A stretch of DNA of 64,000 nt. It comes from DATACN01 sp038215095. Lineage in GTDB: Bacteria; Actinomycetota; Thermoleophilia; Solirubrobacterales; Thermoleophilaceae. Location of the stretch: positions 24,323-88,322 of the forward strand of contig JBBQRG010000002.1 in assembly GCA_038215095.1 (NCBI GenBank). The letters run 5' to 3'. A model generated the notes under the pieces. It saw only the letters and a list, made by a program, of their open reading frames with translations. It made no database searches and had not been told where the DNA came from. The position numbers were made by a program, and so were the translations under genes. Of this stretch, positions 42,654 to 51,692 are shown in pieces (position 1 is the first letter of the stretch; each line of letters opens with the position of its first letter).

Positions 42654-43793
42654 CTACAGCCGCTCGTAGAGGTCCAGCAGGCGCTCCACGTAGGGGCCCT
42701 CCGCGTGGCGTTCCTTCGCGCGGCGCAGCAGGGACTCGCCGTCGTGCTCGCGAAGGTCGGGGCGCTGCCAGAGGTCGGTCATGCGCTCGGCCAGGGCCGC
42801 GGCGTCGTTCGCCGGCAGGCAGCGCTCCGCGCCGATCAGCTCTGGGAGGCCGCCCAGCTTGCTCGCCAGCACCGGCACGCCAGCGGCCATCGCCTCGAGC
42901 GCCGAGTAGGGCGAGAACTCGTGGTATCGCGAGGGCATCAGCACCATCGCGGCGCCGGCGAGCAGGGCGGCCATGTCATCGCGTGCGACGCGGCCGAGGA
43001 AGTCGACCTGGGCACCACTGCTCCCAGCCACCCTCACCAGCTCGTCCTTGGCCGGGCCCTCCCCCGCGATCCGCAGTGGCACGCGGGCGGCCGCCGCCGC
43101 CTCGATCGCCGTGTCGATGCCCTTCTCCCCCGACAGCCGCGACGCCACCAGCGCGTAGCTCCCGCGGGCCGCGCCGGAGCGCTGGGCGAACGCCTCCGCC
43201 GGCAGGTAGTGCTCGAGCGGCTCGAGCCGGTCCTTTGGCACGCCCAGCAGCGCCAGCTGGCCCACCGCGTAGCGGCTGGGCGCCACGAAGCGGTCCACCG
43301 TGGCGAGCACCTGGGGCAGCTGCGCCGAGAGCGCCGCGGCGTATGCGGCCGCCTCGGGCAGCGAGCCGCGGCAGTTCAGCACGAGCCCGGGCAGCGTGAA
43401 GCGGCCGCGGCAGCGGAAGCAGGGCTCGCCGTCGCGCGAGGCCACGGCGATCGCGCAGAACAGGCGCGCGTTGTGCAGGTGCAGCACGACCTTCGCGCCG
43501 GCCTCGCGGCCGGCGGCCAGGCCGCGCGGGCCGAACAGCGGCTGCATGTTGTGGGCGTGCAGCACGTTCGCGCCGAGCTCGCGGACGGCAGCGGCCACGT
43601 CGTCCGGGGCCTCGCCGCCGCGCAGCAGCGCCCCGGCGGCGCGGCCGCGGCCGGCGTAGGCCGAGCGGCGTTCGAGCGAGCTCGCAGCGATGCCCGCGCG
43701 TTCGAGCGCGGCCAGCTGGAGCGCCACGGAGCGCTCCTCGCCGCCCTCGATCCGGTAGCGGTTGTGCAGCAGCAGCACGCGCGGAGCGCCCAT
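42654..43793 (-). CDS. GT4 glycosyltransferase
   Basis: 379 residues. VLLLHNRYRIEGGEERSVALQ, LHAHNMQPLFGP, a cysteine cluster CFRCRGR plus a later Cys near residues 125-142, VASRLSGEKGIDTAIEAA and MPSRYHEFSPYSALEAMAAG as donor site. The HNRYR..GGEE start and the Cys loop mark a subgroup common in actinobacterial glycan clusters. TAGGTT (43805-43810, minus strand) lies 11 nt before the ATG. Confidence 0.88.
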   Translation of the reverse strand: MGAPRVLLLHNRYRIEGGEERSVALQLAALERAGIAASSLERRSAYAGRGRAAGALLRGGEAPDDVAAAVRELGANVLHAHNMQPLFGPRGLAAGREAGAKVVLHLHNARLFCAIAVASRDGEPCFRCRGRFTLPGLVLNCRGSLPEAAAYAAALSAQLPQVLATVDRFVAPSRYAVGQLALLGVPKDRLEPLEHYLPAEAFAQRSGAARGSYALVASRLSGEKGIDTAIEAAAAARVPLRIAGEGPAKDELVRVAGSSGAQVDFLGRVARDDMAALLAGAAMVLMPSRYHEFSPYSALEAMAAGVPVLASKLGGLPELIGAERCLPANDAAALAERMTDLWQRPDLREHDGESLLRRAKERHAEGPYVERLLDLYERL

Positions 43794-43803
43794 GAGGTCG
43801 GGC

Positions 43804-43810
43804 TAACCTA
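43804..43810. promoter_or_regulatory. Overlapping divergent -10 hexamers, TAACCTA
   Basis: Plus TAACCT (43804-43809) is 9 nt before the ATG at 43819; minus TAGGTT (43805-43810) is 11 nt before the ATG at 43793. The two are offset by one base, in a 25-bp intergenic region. Confidence 0.5.
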
Positions 43811-43818
43811 ACGCGCTG

Positions 43819-44661
43819 ATGGACGCGCCCGTGGTGTCAGTGGTCCTGCCCACCCACGGGCGAGCCGGGTATCTCGGCGTCGCGCTGGACTCGCTGGCCG
43901 CTCAGGACATCGACCAGCCCTGGGAGCTGCTGGTGGTGGACGACGGCTCCAGCGACGGCACGGCCGCGCTGCTCGAGCGGCGCGGGACTCCGAGCCTGCG
44001 CTTCGACCCGCCACGCGGGCTGAACGCGGCGCGCAACGAGGGCGCCCGCGCCACGAGCGGCGCTCTGATCGCCTTCACCGACGACGACGTCCGCGTGCCG
44101 CCCGGCTGGCTTCGAGCGCTGGTGGACGGCGCGGCCCGCCATCCTGGCGCCGACGCCTTCGGCGGCCCGATCCGCGCACGCTTCGAGGGGCCGGCGCCGA
44201 GGTCCTGCGGCCGCGAGGACCCGCCGCTCACCACGCTCGACCTGGGCGAGGACGACGCGCCCACGGAGCTGGTCTGGGGAGCGAACATGGCGGTGCGGCG
44301 CTCGGCCCTGGAGCGCGTCGGCCTCTTCGACGAGACCATCCACGGCGGAGGCGACGAGCAGCAGTGGCTCGAGCGCCTGCACGCTGCCGGCGGGGAGGTC
44401 GTCTACCTGGCGCACGCCGGGCTCGAGCACCGGCGCGTGGGCGACGACGCCCGCCTGCGCTCGCTGGCGCGCGGCGCATACACGCGCGGGCGCAACATGC
44501 GGGCCTTCGACGCGAGGCAGGGCCGCGCCCCGGCGCTCGGCAGCGAGCTGCGCGTGCTGGCCGGCTGCGGCTGGCACACCGTGCGGCGAGCCTGCCCGCA
44601 GGGCATCGTGATGGGCGCCCACTCACTCGGCCGCACGGTCGAGGCCGTGCGCCCGCGATGA
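43819..44661 (+). CDS. GT2 glycosyltransferase
   Basis: 280 residues. VSVVLPTHGRAGYLGVAL, VVDDGSSDGTAALL, AFTDDDVRVPPGWL (metal-binding DDD) and WGANMAVRRSALERVGLFDETI followed by GGDEQQWLERL, the classical GT-A rhamnosyl/hexosyltransferase layout. No membrane segment. Coupled to the next gene by an ATGA overlap. Confidence 0.9.
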   Translation: MDAPVVSVVLPTHGRAGYLGVALDSLAAQDIDQPWELLVVDDGSSDGTAALLERRGTPSLRFDPPRGLNAARNEGARATSGALIAFTDDDVRVPPGWLRALVDGAARHPGADAFGGPIRARFEGPAPRSCGREDPPLTTLDLGEDDAPTELVWGANMAVRRSALERVGLFDETIHGGGDEQQWLERLHAAGGEVVYLAHAGLEHRRVGDDARLRSLARGAYTRGRNMRAFDARQGRAPALGSELRVLAGCGWHTVRRACPQGIVMGAHSLGRTVEAVRPR

Positions 44662-45470
44662 GCAACGCCGGGCCGGACCCGGAGAGCTTCCTGTCGAGCC
44701 GCGTCGGCTTCACCGGCCCGCGCCGTCAAGTGGCCATGCGCGCGCTCGACCGCCTGCTCGACCTCGAGCTGCGCGCCCGACGCGTACCCGCGACGCTCGA
44801 CCGCCTGGCCGAGGCCGTCCCAAGGCGAGCCGTGCTCGCGCTCGGCGTGTACCGCGACGCCCCGCCCGCCGGGGTCGATGCAACCCGCCACCACATCACC
44901 CGCGAGTTCGGCCGGCTGGGCGACGAGGGCGTCGGCGGCGGCAAGTTCGAGAACCTGAACCGGCTGCTGGCCGCAGCGAGGCCGACCGAGTACGACTGGC
45001 TGCTCGTGGTGGACGACGACGTGGTCCTGCCTGACCGCTTCGTGGACCGCCTGCTCGGCCTCTGCGAGCGGCTCGACCTGGCGCTGGCGCAGCCCGCGCA
45101 GACGCTCGCCAGCCACGCGGCCTGGCCGGTCACGCGCAGGCGGCCCGCCTCGCTGGCGCGCGAGACCCGCTTCGTGGAGATCGGCCCCGTGACCGCCATC
45201 CGCCGCGACGCCGCCGCGGTCCTCACGCCGTTCCCCGAGCTGCGCTTCGGCTGGGGGCTCGACCTGCACTGGGCCGCGCTGGCGCGCGAGCACGGCTGGC
45301 GTCTGGGCGTGCTCGACTCCCTCCCCGTGCGCCACGAACAGGGCGGGGTGGCCAGCGGCTACGGCCACGCCGAAGCCGTCGAGGAGGCGCGCCGCTTACT
45401 CAGCGACCGCCCCTTCCTGCCGGCCGCGCAGGCGAACGCCACGCTGGCCACGCACCGCCGACTAGCGTGA
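44658..45470 (+). CDS. GT-A-like glycosyltransferase, divergent
   Basis: 270 residues. A central YDWLLVVDDDVVLPDRFVDRLL supplies a DxD-type metal site, and LRFGWGLDLHWAALAREHGWRLGVLD resembles the late acceptor region of DUF707-type and GT2-like enzymes. The N-terminus lacks the usual VSV.IPT.NR start, so it may be a distinct family. It is co-translated with the GT2 gene before it. Probably transfers a sugar in the same polymer. Confidence 0.7.
   Translation: MSNAGPDPESFLSSRVGFTGPRRQVAMRALDRLLDLELRARRVPATLDRLAEAVPRRAVLALGVYRDAPPAGVDATRHHITREFGRLGDEGVGGGKFENLNRLLAAARPTEYDWLLVVDDDVVLPDRFVDRLLGLCERLDLALAQPAQTLASHAAWPVTRRRPASLARETRFVEIGPVTAIRRDAAAVLTPFPELRFGWGLDLHWAALAREHGWRLGVLDSLPVRHEQGGVASGYGHAEAVEEARRLLSDRPFLPAAQANATLATHRRLA
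45463..45468 (+). promoter_or_regulatory. -10 TAGCGT upstream of GT4 gene
   Basis: Includes the stop codon of the upstream gene region and lies 9 nt before the ATG at 45478. No ribosome-binding site seen. Confidence 0.45.
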
Positions 45471-45477
45471 CCGGCCC

Positions 45478-46683
45478 ATGCGAGTAGCGATCGTCGCCGA
45501 GTGGTACCCGTCGCCGGCCGACCCGGTCCACGGCATCTGGGCCCACCGGCAAGCGCTCGCGGCGCGCGACGCCGGTGCCGAGGTCAAGGTGGTGGCCATG
45601 CGGCGCCCCGTGCCGCCGCTTTCGGCGCTGCGGGCGCTGGCCGCCGGCCCGCCGGACACCGCCCCGCTCAGGCGCTGGGCGCACGGGGTCAAGCCCAGCA
45701 TCGAGCCCTGGACGCTCGACGGGATCGAGGTGCGCTCGGTGCCCTTCCTGAGCCCGCCGCGCCCGCGCTCGTACGGCAGCTGGGGCCACTGGATGGCCCC
45801 GCCGCTGGCGCTCGCGCTCAGCCACATGAGAAACCACTGGCCGTTCGACCTGGTGCACGCCCACTGCATAGTCCCGCCCGGCTACGCGGCGGCTCGCTGG
45901 CGCCACGGCGGCGAGGGCCGGCCGCCGCTCGTGGTGTCCGCACACGGCCCGGACATGATCCACGTGCCCGACCTGAGCGGCCTGGCGCAGCGCGCCTCGC
46001 GCACGGCGCTGCGCCGGGCCGACCTCGTGCTGGCCAACAGCCGCTGGGCTCAGCACCGCTGCGAGCAGATCGCCGGGGCCCGGCTGCCCAGCCGGGTCGT
46101 GCACCTAGGCGCCGACCTGCCGGCCGAGCAGCCGCCCAAGCGCGAGCGCCCCACCCTCGTGACCGTCGCGCACCTGGTGGCGAGGAAACGCCACGCCGTA
46201 GTGCTGCACGCGCTCGCCGAGTTGCGCGGCCGCCTCGAGCTCGACTACCTGGTTGTCGGAGACGGGCCCGGCCGCGAGCCGCTCGAGCGCCTGGCCGCGG
46301 AGCTGGGCCTGTCCGAGCGCGTGACCTTCGCCGGGCAGCTCGAGCACCGGCAGGCGCTGCGCGAGGCGGCCCGCTGCCACCTGTTCGCGATGCCGGGCGT
46401 GGAGGAGCCGTTCGGGGTGGCCTTCGTGGAGGCGATGGCGGCGGGGCTGCCGGCCATCGGGGCGAAGGGCGAGGGCGGCCCCGAGGACATCGCGGCGGCC
46501 GGCGGCGGCATGCTGCTGGTGGCGCCCGACGACCACCACGCGCTCGCCGAAACGATCGCCGCGGCGTTCGACCAGGGCATCGAGCAGCTCGGCGCTCAGG
46601 CGCGCGAGAACGTGGAGCGCAACTTCACCTGGGAGCGCTGCGGCCGGGCGACGATCGAGGCCTACACGGAGGCCCTGCGGTGA
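45478..46683 (+). CDS. GT4 glycosyltransferase
   Basis: 401 residues. VAIVAEWYPSPADPVHGIWAHRQA start, LVHAHCIVPPGYAAA, VHLGADLPAEQPP, TVAHLVARKRHAVVLHAL and MPGVEEPFGVAFVEAMAAG. The HGIW..RQA start is typical of a GT4 subgroup that uses an acidic or amino sugar, but the donor is not assignable. The next gene overlaps by 4 nt. Confidence 0.9.
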   Translation: MRVAIVAEWYPSPADPVHGIWAHRQALAARDAGAEVKVVAMRRPVPPLSALRALAAGPPDTAPLRRWAHGVKPSIEPWTLDGIEVRSVPFLSPPRPRSYGSWGHWMAPPLALALSHMRNHWPFDLVHAHCIVPPGYAAARWRHGGEGRPPLVVSAHGPDMIHVPDLSGLAQRASRTALRRADLVLANSRWAQHRCEQIAGARLPSRVVHLGADLPAEQPPKRERPTLVTVAHLVARKRHAVVLHALAELRGRLELDYLVVGDGPGREPLERLAAELGLSERVTFAGQLEHRQALREAARCHLFAMPGVEEPFGVAFVEAMAAGLPAIGAKGEGGPEDIAAAGGGMLLVAPDDHHALAETIAAAFDQGIEQLGAQARENVERNFTWERCGRATIEAYTEALR

Positions 46684-47720
46684 GCGCGACGGACGTGCTG
46701 GTGGTCTCGCTGGGCACCACGCGCGGGCTGCGGGTGGCCGACGCGGCCTTCGTGGACCAGCTGCAGCGGGCGGGCGCGAGCGTGGAGGCGGTGTCCGTGA
46801 AGATCGGCGCGACCGGCCGGCTGCGGCGCGCCTACCCCGTGAACGACCTCGTGGAGGCCGCGGCGGCGCGGCGCGCGGTGGGCAGCGCGCTGAAGCGCCG
46901 CCCGCGGGCCGTGGTGTTCTCGACGATCACCGCGGCCCTGCTCGCGCCCAGGCTCGAGCAGCCCTACGCGGTGCGCCTGGACTCTCCGGCCGTGCTCAAC
47001 CGGACCGGGCCTGCGAACTCCGTGCTCCACCCGCTCGAGCGGCGCGTGCTCGAGGGCGCGCGGCTGGTGCTGCCGTGGAGCCGCGCCGCGCTGGAGGCGC
47101 TGCCGGCGGGCCGCGAGCGCGCGGTGATCCTCCCGCCGCCGGTCATCCCGTCGGGGCCGCCGCTGCCGCGCGAGCGGGTGGCCGTCGCCTACGTGCCCGA
47201 CCCCAAGGCAAAGGGGCTCGACGTGCTCTGCGCCGCCTGGCGCCTGGCGCACGTGGAGGGTGCTCGATTGCAGGTCTTCGGCATCGAGCCCGAGCGCGCC
47301 CGGCGCCACCTGGAGCGCACCGGCGTGCCCGAGCCCGCCGCGGTGGAGTGGCGCGGGATGGCGCCGGCCGACGAGTTCCGGGCCGCCATGCGGGCCGCGC
47401 ACGTGTTCGCCGCCTCGGCCCGCTGGGAGGACTTCGGCCAGGCCCAGCTCGAGGCGCTGGCCGACGGCGCGCTGCTCGCCACCGTGCCCTCCGGCGGCGC
47501 CTACGAGGCGCTGGCGCTGGCTCGCGACCTGGACCCGAGCCTGGCGGCGGACACGATCGACCCGGGCGCACTTGCCGACGCACTTCGCAAGGCGTTCGCG
47601 ATGACGCCCGAGCGCGCCGGCCTCTACCGGCGCGACGCCGCGATGATGCTCGCCGCCTACAGCCCTCAGGCGCTGGCGGTGCGGGTGGCGAACGAGGTCA
47701 TCCCCGCCCTGCTGCGCTGA
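46680..47720 (+). CDS. GT-B glycosyltransferase
   Basis: 346 residues. The N-terminal domain is short and divergent (VLVVSLGTTRGLRVADAAFVDQLQ); the C-terminal domain is recognisable with VAYVPDPKAKGLDVLCAAW, WRGMAPADEFRAAMRAAHVFAASARWEDFGQAQLEALADG. The EDFG..Q.EALA motif replaces EGFG..EAMA. GTG start overlapping the preceding stop. 3' end overlaps the convergent gene by 23 bp. Confidence 0.82.
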   Translation: MSATDVLVVSLGTTRGLRVADAAFVDQLQRAGASVEAVSVKIGATGRLRRAYPVNDLVEAAAARRAVGSALKRRPRAVVFSTITAALLAPRLEQPYAVRLDSPAVLNRTGPANSVLHPLERRVLEGARLVLPWSRAALEALPAGRERAVILPPPVIPSGPPLPRERVAVAYVPDPKAKGLDVLCAAWRLAHVEGARLQVFGIEPERARRHLERTGVPEPAAVEWRGMAPADEFRAAMRAAHVFAASARWEDFGQAQLEALADGALLATVPSGGAYEALALARDLDPSLAADTIDPGALADALRKAFAMTPERAGLYRRDAAMMLAAYSPQALAVRVANEVIPALLR

Positions 47721-48819
47721 GCGCGTGCAGGACGGCGCGCTCGAAGGCCTCCGCGTCGGCCTCGGGCGGGTGGCGCTCGGTGACCGCCCTACTGCCTTCG
47801 GCCAGCCGCCGGCGCAGCGGCGCGTCGCGTACCAGCCGCTGCAGCGCGCCGGCGATCTGCGTGCGGTCGCCTGGGTCAACGAGCAGCGCGTTCTCGCCCT
47901 CCACGGCCAGGTCGCCGGCGGCCCCTGCCGTGCGGGTGCAGATCAGCGGCAGCCCGGCGGCCGCGCCCTCGCGCACGGTCACCCCGAACGGCTCGTAGCC
48001 GCTGACCAGCGCCAGGGCGCCGGCGCGCGCGTACACCTCGGGCAACGCGGCGGGCGCGGCGTAGCCGCTGAAGCGCACCGGCGCGCCGAGCCGCCCCGCG
48101 AGCTCGCGCAGCTCCGCATCCAGCGGGCCACTGCCGCACAGCTCCAGCTCCGCCTCGCCGGGCCCGAAGCCGGCCTCGGCGAACGCCTCGATCAGCGTGC
48201 CGAGGTTCTTGTCGGGCACCAGGCGCCCCACCGACAGCACGCGCACCGGCCCCTCCTCGCGCGGCGGGCGGGCGGCGGCCTGAAAACGCTCGACGTCCGC
48301 GCTCTGAAGGGCCACCTCGATGCGCGCCGGGTCGACCCCCATAGCCTCGAGCCGCCGCCGTCCGGCCGTGCTCGCCACCACGAAGCCGGCCACGCGCCGC
48401 GCCAGCAGACGGTGCAGGCGCAACCGCGCCGGCGACAGCTCGGCGTCGGAATGGGGCGTGAGCTCGCTGAACAGCACCACCGGCCGCCGCCGCGGCCGGC
48501 ACCAGGCCAGCGCCCGCATGGTGGTGGGGCCGTACTCCCAGCTCACCACGCAGTCGGGGTCGAAGCGCCGCAGCGCCCGCCCGAGCCCGCGCGGCACGGC
48601 GACCGGCGAGCGCCCCGCCCGCGCCCGCTGCCAGGCGCGCAGCGAGCTGGCCGGATAGGCGTGACTCTCCGGAAACCAGTCGGCGCGCTGGTCCCAGCCG
48701 GCCCCCCTGCCGGCCTGGTAGATCACCTGGATCGCGAGCCGCTCGCGGGCCGCCAGCCGGGTGAAAAGGGGCTCCCTGTACGGCACGGGAACGGGCGGCA
48801 GGATGGCGCAACGCGGCAT
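47698..48819 (-). CDS. GT4 glycosyltransferase
   Basis: 373 residues. CAILPPVPVPYREPLFTRLAAR start, VVSWEYGPTTMRALAW, SVGRLVPDKNLGTLIEAFAEAG and VSGYEPFGVTVREGAAAGLPL. The PPVP.YR.PLF.RLA start is typical of GT4 enzymes acting on lipid-linked or surface glycans in actinobacteria. It stands alone on the minus strand. Nothing clear is seen as promoter in its upstream region. Confidence 0.88.
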   Translation of the reverse strand: MPRCAILPPVPVPYREPLFTRLAARERLAIQVIYQAGRGAGWDQRADWFPESHAYPASSLRAWQRARAGRSPVAVPRGLGRALRRFDPDCVVSWEYGPTTMRALAWCRPRRRPVVLFSELTPHSDAELSPARLRLHRLLARRVAGFVVASTAGRRRLEAMGVDPARIEVALQSADVERFQAAARPPREEGPVRVLSVGRLVPDKNLGTLIEAFAEAGFGPGEAELELCGSGPLDAELRELAGRLGAPVRFSGYAAPAALPEVYARAGALALVSGYEPFGVTVREGAAAGLPLICTRTAGAAGDLAVEGENALLVDPGDRTQIAGALQRLVRDAPLRRRLAEGSRAVTERHPPEADAEAFERAVLHALSAAGRG

Positions 48820-49024
48820 GCCACCGCAACTTTGTCAGGAGGGTCGGGATTCGGTAGGGGCGATGGCTTACGACACGTTCACAAGTGCTCTTGCTAGCCT
48901 CCTCCGTTGGCACGAGAGGCGCCCCAGGGCCCCTAGACGGTTTGGGGGACCGTCCTCTCCTATTGCCAGGATTGCTGTCGGGCCCCGCTCCGATGTACCC
49001 GTCCTCCGAGGAGGAATTCCCGTC
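48820..49024 (+). promoter_or_regulatory. 205-bp leader region before a secreted-protein gene
   Basis: The region before the GTG at 49025 holds a short hairpin GACGGT-TTGGGGG-ACCGTC, and a strong AGGAGG at 49009-49014, 10 nt before the start, itself the right arm of a CCTCCGAGGAGG palindrome that could hide the ribosome-binding site. An open frame continues upstream through the region but its residues look random. Possibly a post-transcriptional control leader; no known riboswitch class recognised. Confidence 0.4.
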
Positions 49025-49639
49025 GTGTTTCGTATCGCTTCCAAGTTGATCCTCTGCGTGTCGCTGTCGCTGCTAGCGCTCCCTGCCATCGCACAGGCCA
49101 GCCCATTCGACGTGGTGAAGGACTGCCAGGACAACAGCCACCTCGACCGCAAGCACTCGCGGAAGGACCTGCAGAACGCCCAGAACAACCTGCCCACCGA
49201 CGTCAACGAGTACGGCAACTGCCGGGAGCTGATCGCGGCGGCGCTGAACGCGGGCGTCGACAAGGGCAACGGCCGCGGCGGCGGTGACAGCGGGCACGCC
49301 GGCGGCCGCGCGGCCACGGCCTCCAAGCACGGCAAGCGCGAGGCCGCGGCGAAGGCCAACGACGCCGCCGCGCTCGACAAGCAGACGGGCCACAAGCCGC
49401 AGGTGAGCGTCGGGGGCAGGAACGTCCAGCCCGGGGACAACGGGCTCTTCAACCTGGCCAGCGCGAACAACGGCATGCCGCTGCCACTGCTACTCGGCAT
49501 CATCGCCGCCGGCCTACTGGCCATCCTCGGCGGCCTCGCCGTGCTGAAGCGCCGCGCGCCCAAATTCGCCAGCCGCATCCCGCTCCTGTCGAGGATCAGC
49601 CTGCCGCGTGTCCGCTTCCCGCGCCCACGCAGCCGCTAG
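49025..49639 (+). CDS. Secreted, membrane-anchored protein of unknown function
   Basis: 204 residues from the GTG at 49025. Signal peptide: ASKLILCVSLSLLALPAIAQA, then a mature region with paired cysteines (VVKDC and GNC) and a low-complexity Gly/Lys/Ala middle. One membrane helix near residues 155-178 (LPLLLGIIAAGLLAILGGLAVL) and a basic cytoplasmic tail complete it. The GTG has AGGAGG upstream. Placed immediately before, and overlapping by 32 bp, the O-antigen-ligase-like gene, so it may be its accessory. Not recognised as a known family. Confidence 0.75.
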   Translation: MFRIASKLILCVSLSLLALPAIAQASPFDVVKDCQDNSHLDRKHSRKDLQNAQNNLPTDVNEYGNCRELIAAALNAGVDKGNGRGGGDSGHAGGRAATASKHGKREAAAKANDAAALDKQTGHKPQVSVGGRNVQPGDNGLFNLASANNGMPLPLLLGIIAAGLLAILGGLAVLKRRAPKFASRIPLLSRISLPRVRFPRPRSR

Positions 49640-51692
49640 CCCGATCCTGATAGGCGTCGTCCTCGCGGGCGTCGCCTTCGGGGCCGGGGGCGGTACCCAG
49701 CTCGGCCGCGCGAGTGTCACCGAGGTCGTGCTCATCGTGCTGTGCGGCGGGATCGTGGCCGCGGCCGTGCTGTTCGCCCCGCGCGGCCCGCTCTACGGCG
49801 GGGCATCGCTGGCGGCCTTCGCGCTGCTCGCGGCGGTAACTGCGTTCTCGATCACCTGGTCGATAGCCCCGGACCTCTCCTATGTCGAGGCCGGCCGCAT
49901 GCTGGCCTACCTGGCCGCCTTCGCGGCGGCTGTAGCGGGCGCGCGGCTGGCACCGCGCGCCGCCCCGGTCGTGCTGAAGGGCGTGTTGCTGGCCGCCACG
50001 GCGGTGGTGGCCTACTCGCTGGCCACGCGCATCTGGCCCGGCTCGCTGGCGCCCGACGAGCTCTCGAACCGCCTCGGCGAGCCGTTCGGCTACTGGAACG
50101 CCGTCGGCACGACCGCCGCCATGGTCGTGCCCGGCGCCCTCTGGCTGGGCGCCCGCCGCAGCGGCAGCCCGGCGGGCCGCGCCCTGGCCTACCCCGCCCT
50201 CGGGCTGGCCATAGTGGCCATCCTGCTCACGCAGTCGCGCGGCGCCCTGGGAGCCGCGCTCGTGGGCGCGGGGCTGTGGTTCCTGATCGTCCCCCTGCGC
50301 CTGCGCAGCCTGCCCGTGGCGCTGCTGCCCGCCATCGTCGCCGCCCCCATCTCGGCCTGGGCGCTGTCGAAGGACGCCTTCTCGAAGAGCCTCCAGCCGC
50401 TGTCGGCCAAGGAGAGCCTGGCCGGTGAGTTCGGCCTGCTCCTGCTGCTGACGGTGGTCGTGCTGCTGGCCGCCGGCTTCGCGGTGAACGTCGGCCTGTC
50501 GCGCCAGGCTCCGTCGATGCGCCTTCGGCGGCGGGTCGGCGTGGCTGCCGTTGCGGCCGCCTGCCTGGTGCCGCTGGCGCTGTTCACCTCCGTGGCGTTC
50601 TCCCAGCGCGGTCTGGGCGGCACGTTCAACGATCGCGTCGACGAGCTCACCAGCGCCAACGACGCGGCTCCCGGCGAGGGCGCCGCCCGCCTGACCGCGG
50701 CCTCCAACACGCGCGGGAAGTACTGGCGCGAGGCCGGCAAGATCTTCAGCGAGCGCTCGGGGCTCGGCACCGGCTCGGGCACCTTCGCAGTCGCTCGGCT
50801 GCGCTTTCGCACGGACGATGCCGTGTCGCGCCACGCGCACGGCTTCGTGCCGCAGACCCTCGCCGACACCGGCCTGCTGGGCCTGGCCGCGTCGCTCGCC
50901 CTGCTGGCCGCCTGGCTGGCGGCGGCGGTGCGCACCTCGGGCCTCACGCCGCGCCTGCGGCGCTTCCGCGAGGGCGCCCGACGGCGCGACTGGGACTCCG
51001 AGCGCATCGCGCTCGTCGGCCTCACGATCGTGCCGATCGTGTTCGGCCTGCAGTCGATCATCGACTGGACCTGGTTCGTTCCGGGACCCGCCGTGATGGC
51101 GCTCGCCGCCGCCGGCTTCGTGGCCGCCCGCGGGCCGGTTGGCGCGCTCGCCGGCGCCGGGCCCAGCCTCGCCGGCGTGCCCACCGATCGCGAACCCCGT
51201 GCCCTGCTGAGCACGCTGCCACGGCCCGGCTTCGACCGCAGCCTGCTGGCGATCGCGATCGTCGTGTGCGCGCTGCTGTTCGCCTGGGCCAGCTGGCTGC
51301 CCGAGGCCTCGGACCGCGACTCGAACCGCGCCCAGGCGCTGAGCGCCGCCGGCCACACCGCGCAGGCGCGGGCGGAGGCCGACAAGGCGGCCAGGGCCAA
51401 CCCGCTCACACCGGAGCCGCTGGTGGTGAAGGGAGCGCTCGAGACCAAAGCTGGGAACCTGCCCGCCGCGCAGACGGCACTCGAGCGCGCGGTTCTCAGC
51501 TTCCCCGGCGAGCCCCAGACCTGGCTGAACCTCGCGAGCTTCCAGCTGGGCACCCGCAACGACCCGGGCGCCGCGCTCGACACCGTCGAGGGCGCGCTCT
51601 ACCTGGACCCGCGCTCCCAGCCCGGCCGCCAGCTCTTCCTGGAGGCGCGCGCCGCCCTGCGCTCCACGCAGGCCAAGGCCGCCGGCCGCTAG
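49608..51692 (+). CDS. O-antigen ligase/polymerase-like membrane protein with C-terminal TPR-like repeats
   Basis: 694 residues. About 12 membrane helices; the Wzy_C-type large periplasmic loop appears near residues 330-410 (NTRGKYWREAGKIFSERSG, GTGSGTFAVARL, HAHGFVPQTLADTGLLGL), including the conserved H.H..... and GLG.G.F motifs. After the last helix (about 550) come helical repeats resembling TPR units (ARAEADKAARANPL, AAQTALERAVLSFPGEPQTWLNLASFQL). It should polymerise or ligate undecaprenyl-linked chains. GTG start overlaps the preceding gene. Confidence 0.88.
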   Translation: MSASRAHAAASPILIGVVLAGVAFGAGGGTQLGRASVTEVVLIVLCGGIVAAAVLFAPRGPLYGGASLAAFALLAAVTAFSITWSIAPDLSYVEAGRMLAYLAAFAAAVAGARLAPRAAPVVLKGVLLAATAVVAYSLATRIWPGSLAPDELSNRLGEPFGYWNAVGTTAAMVVPGALWLGARRSGSPAGRALAYPALGLAIVAILLTQSRGALGAALVGAGLWFLIVPLRLRSLPVALLPAIVAAPISAWALSKDAFSKSLQPLSAKESLAGEFGLLLLLTVVVLLAAGFAVNVGLSRQAPSMRLRRRVGVAAVAAACLVPLALFTSVAFSQRGLGGTFNDRVDELTSANDAAPGEGAARLTAASNTRGKYWREAGKIFSERSGLGTGSGTFAVARLRFRTDDAVSRHAHGFVPQTLADTGLLGLAASLALLAAWLAAAVRTSGLTPRLRRFREGARRRDWDSERIALVGLTIVPIVFGLQSIIDWTWFVPGPAVMALAAAGFVAARGPVGALAGAGPSLAGVPTDREPRALLSTLPRPGFDRSLLAIAIVVCALLFAWASWLPEASDRDSNRAQALSAAGHTAQARAEADKAARANPLTPEPLVVKGALETKAGNLPAAQTALERAVLSFPGEPQTWLNLASFQLGTRNDPGAALDTVEGALYLDPRSQPGRQLFLEARAALRSTQAKAAGR

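Noticed and set aside
48820..49024. Known riboswitch upstream of the secreted anchor protein
   Set aside because: I compared it by eye with c-di-GMP, c-di-AMP and cobalamin consensus elements and saw no match; only generic hairpins remain.
49596..51356. A 586-codon minus-strand open frame opposite the ligase-like gene
   Set aside because: Low-complexity Gly/Gln/Arg shadow of a gene with clear membrane topology.
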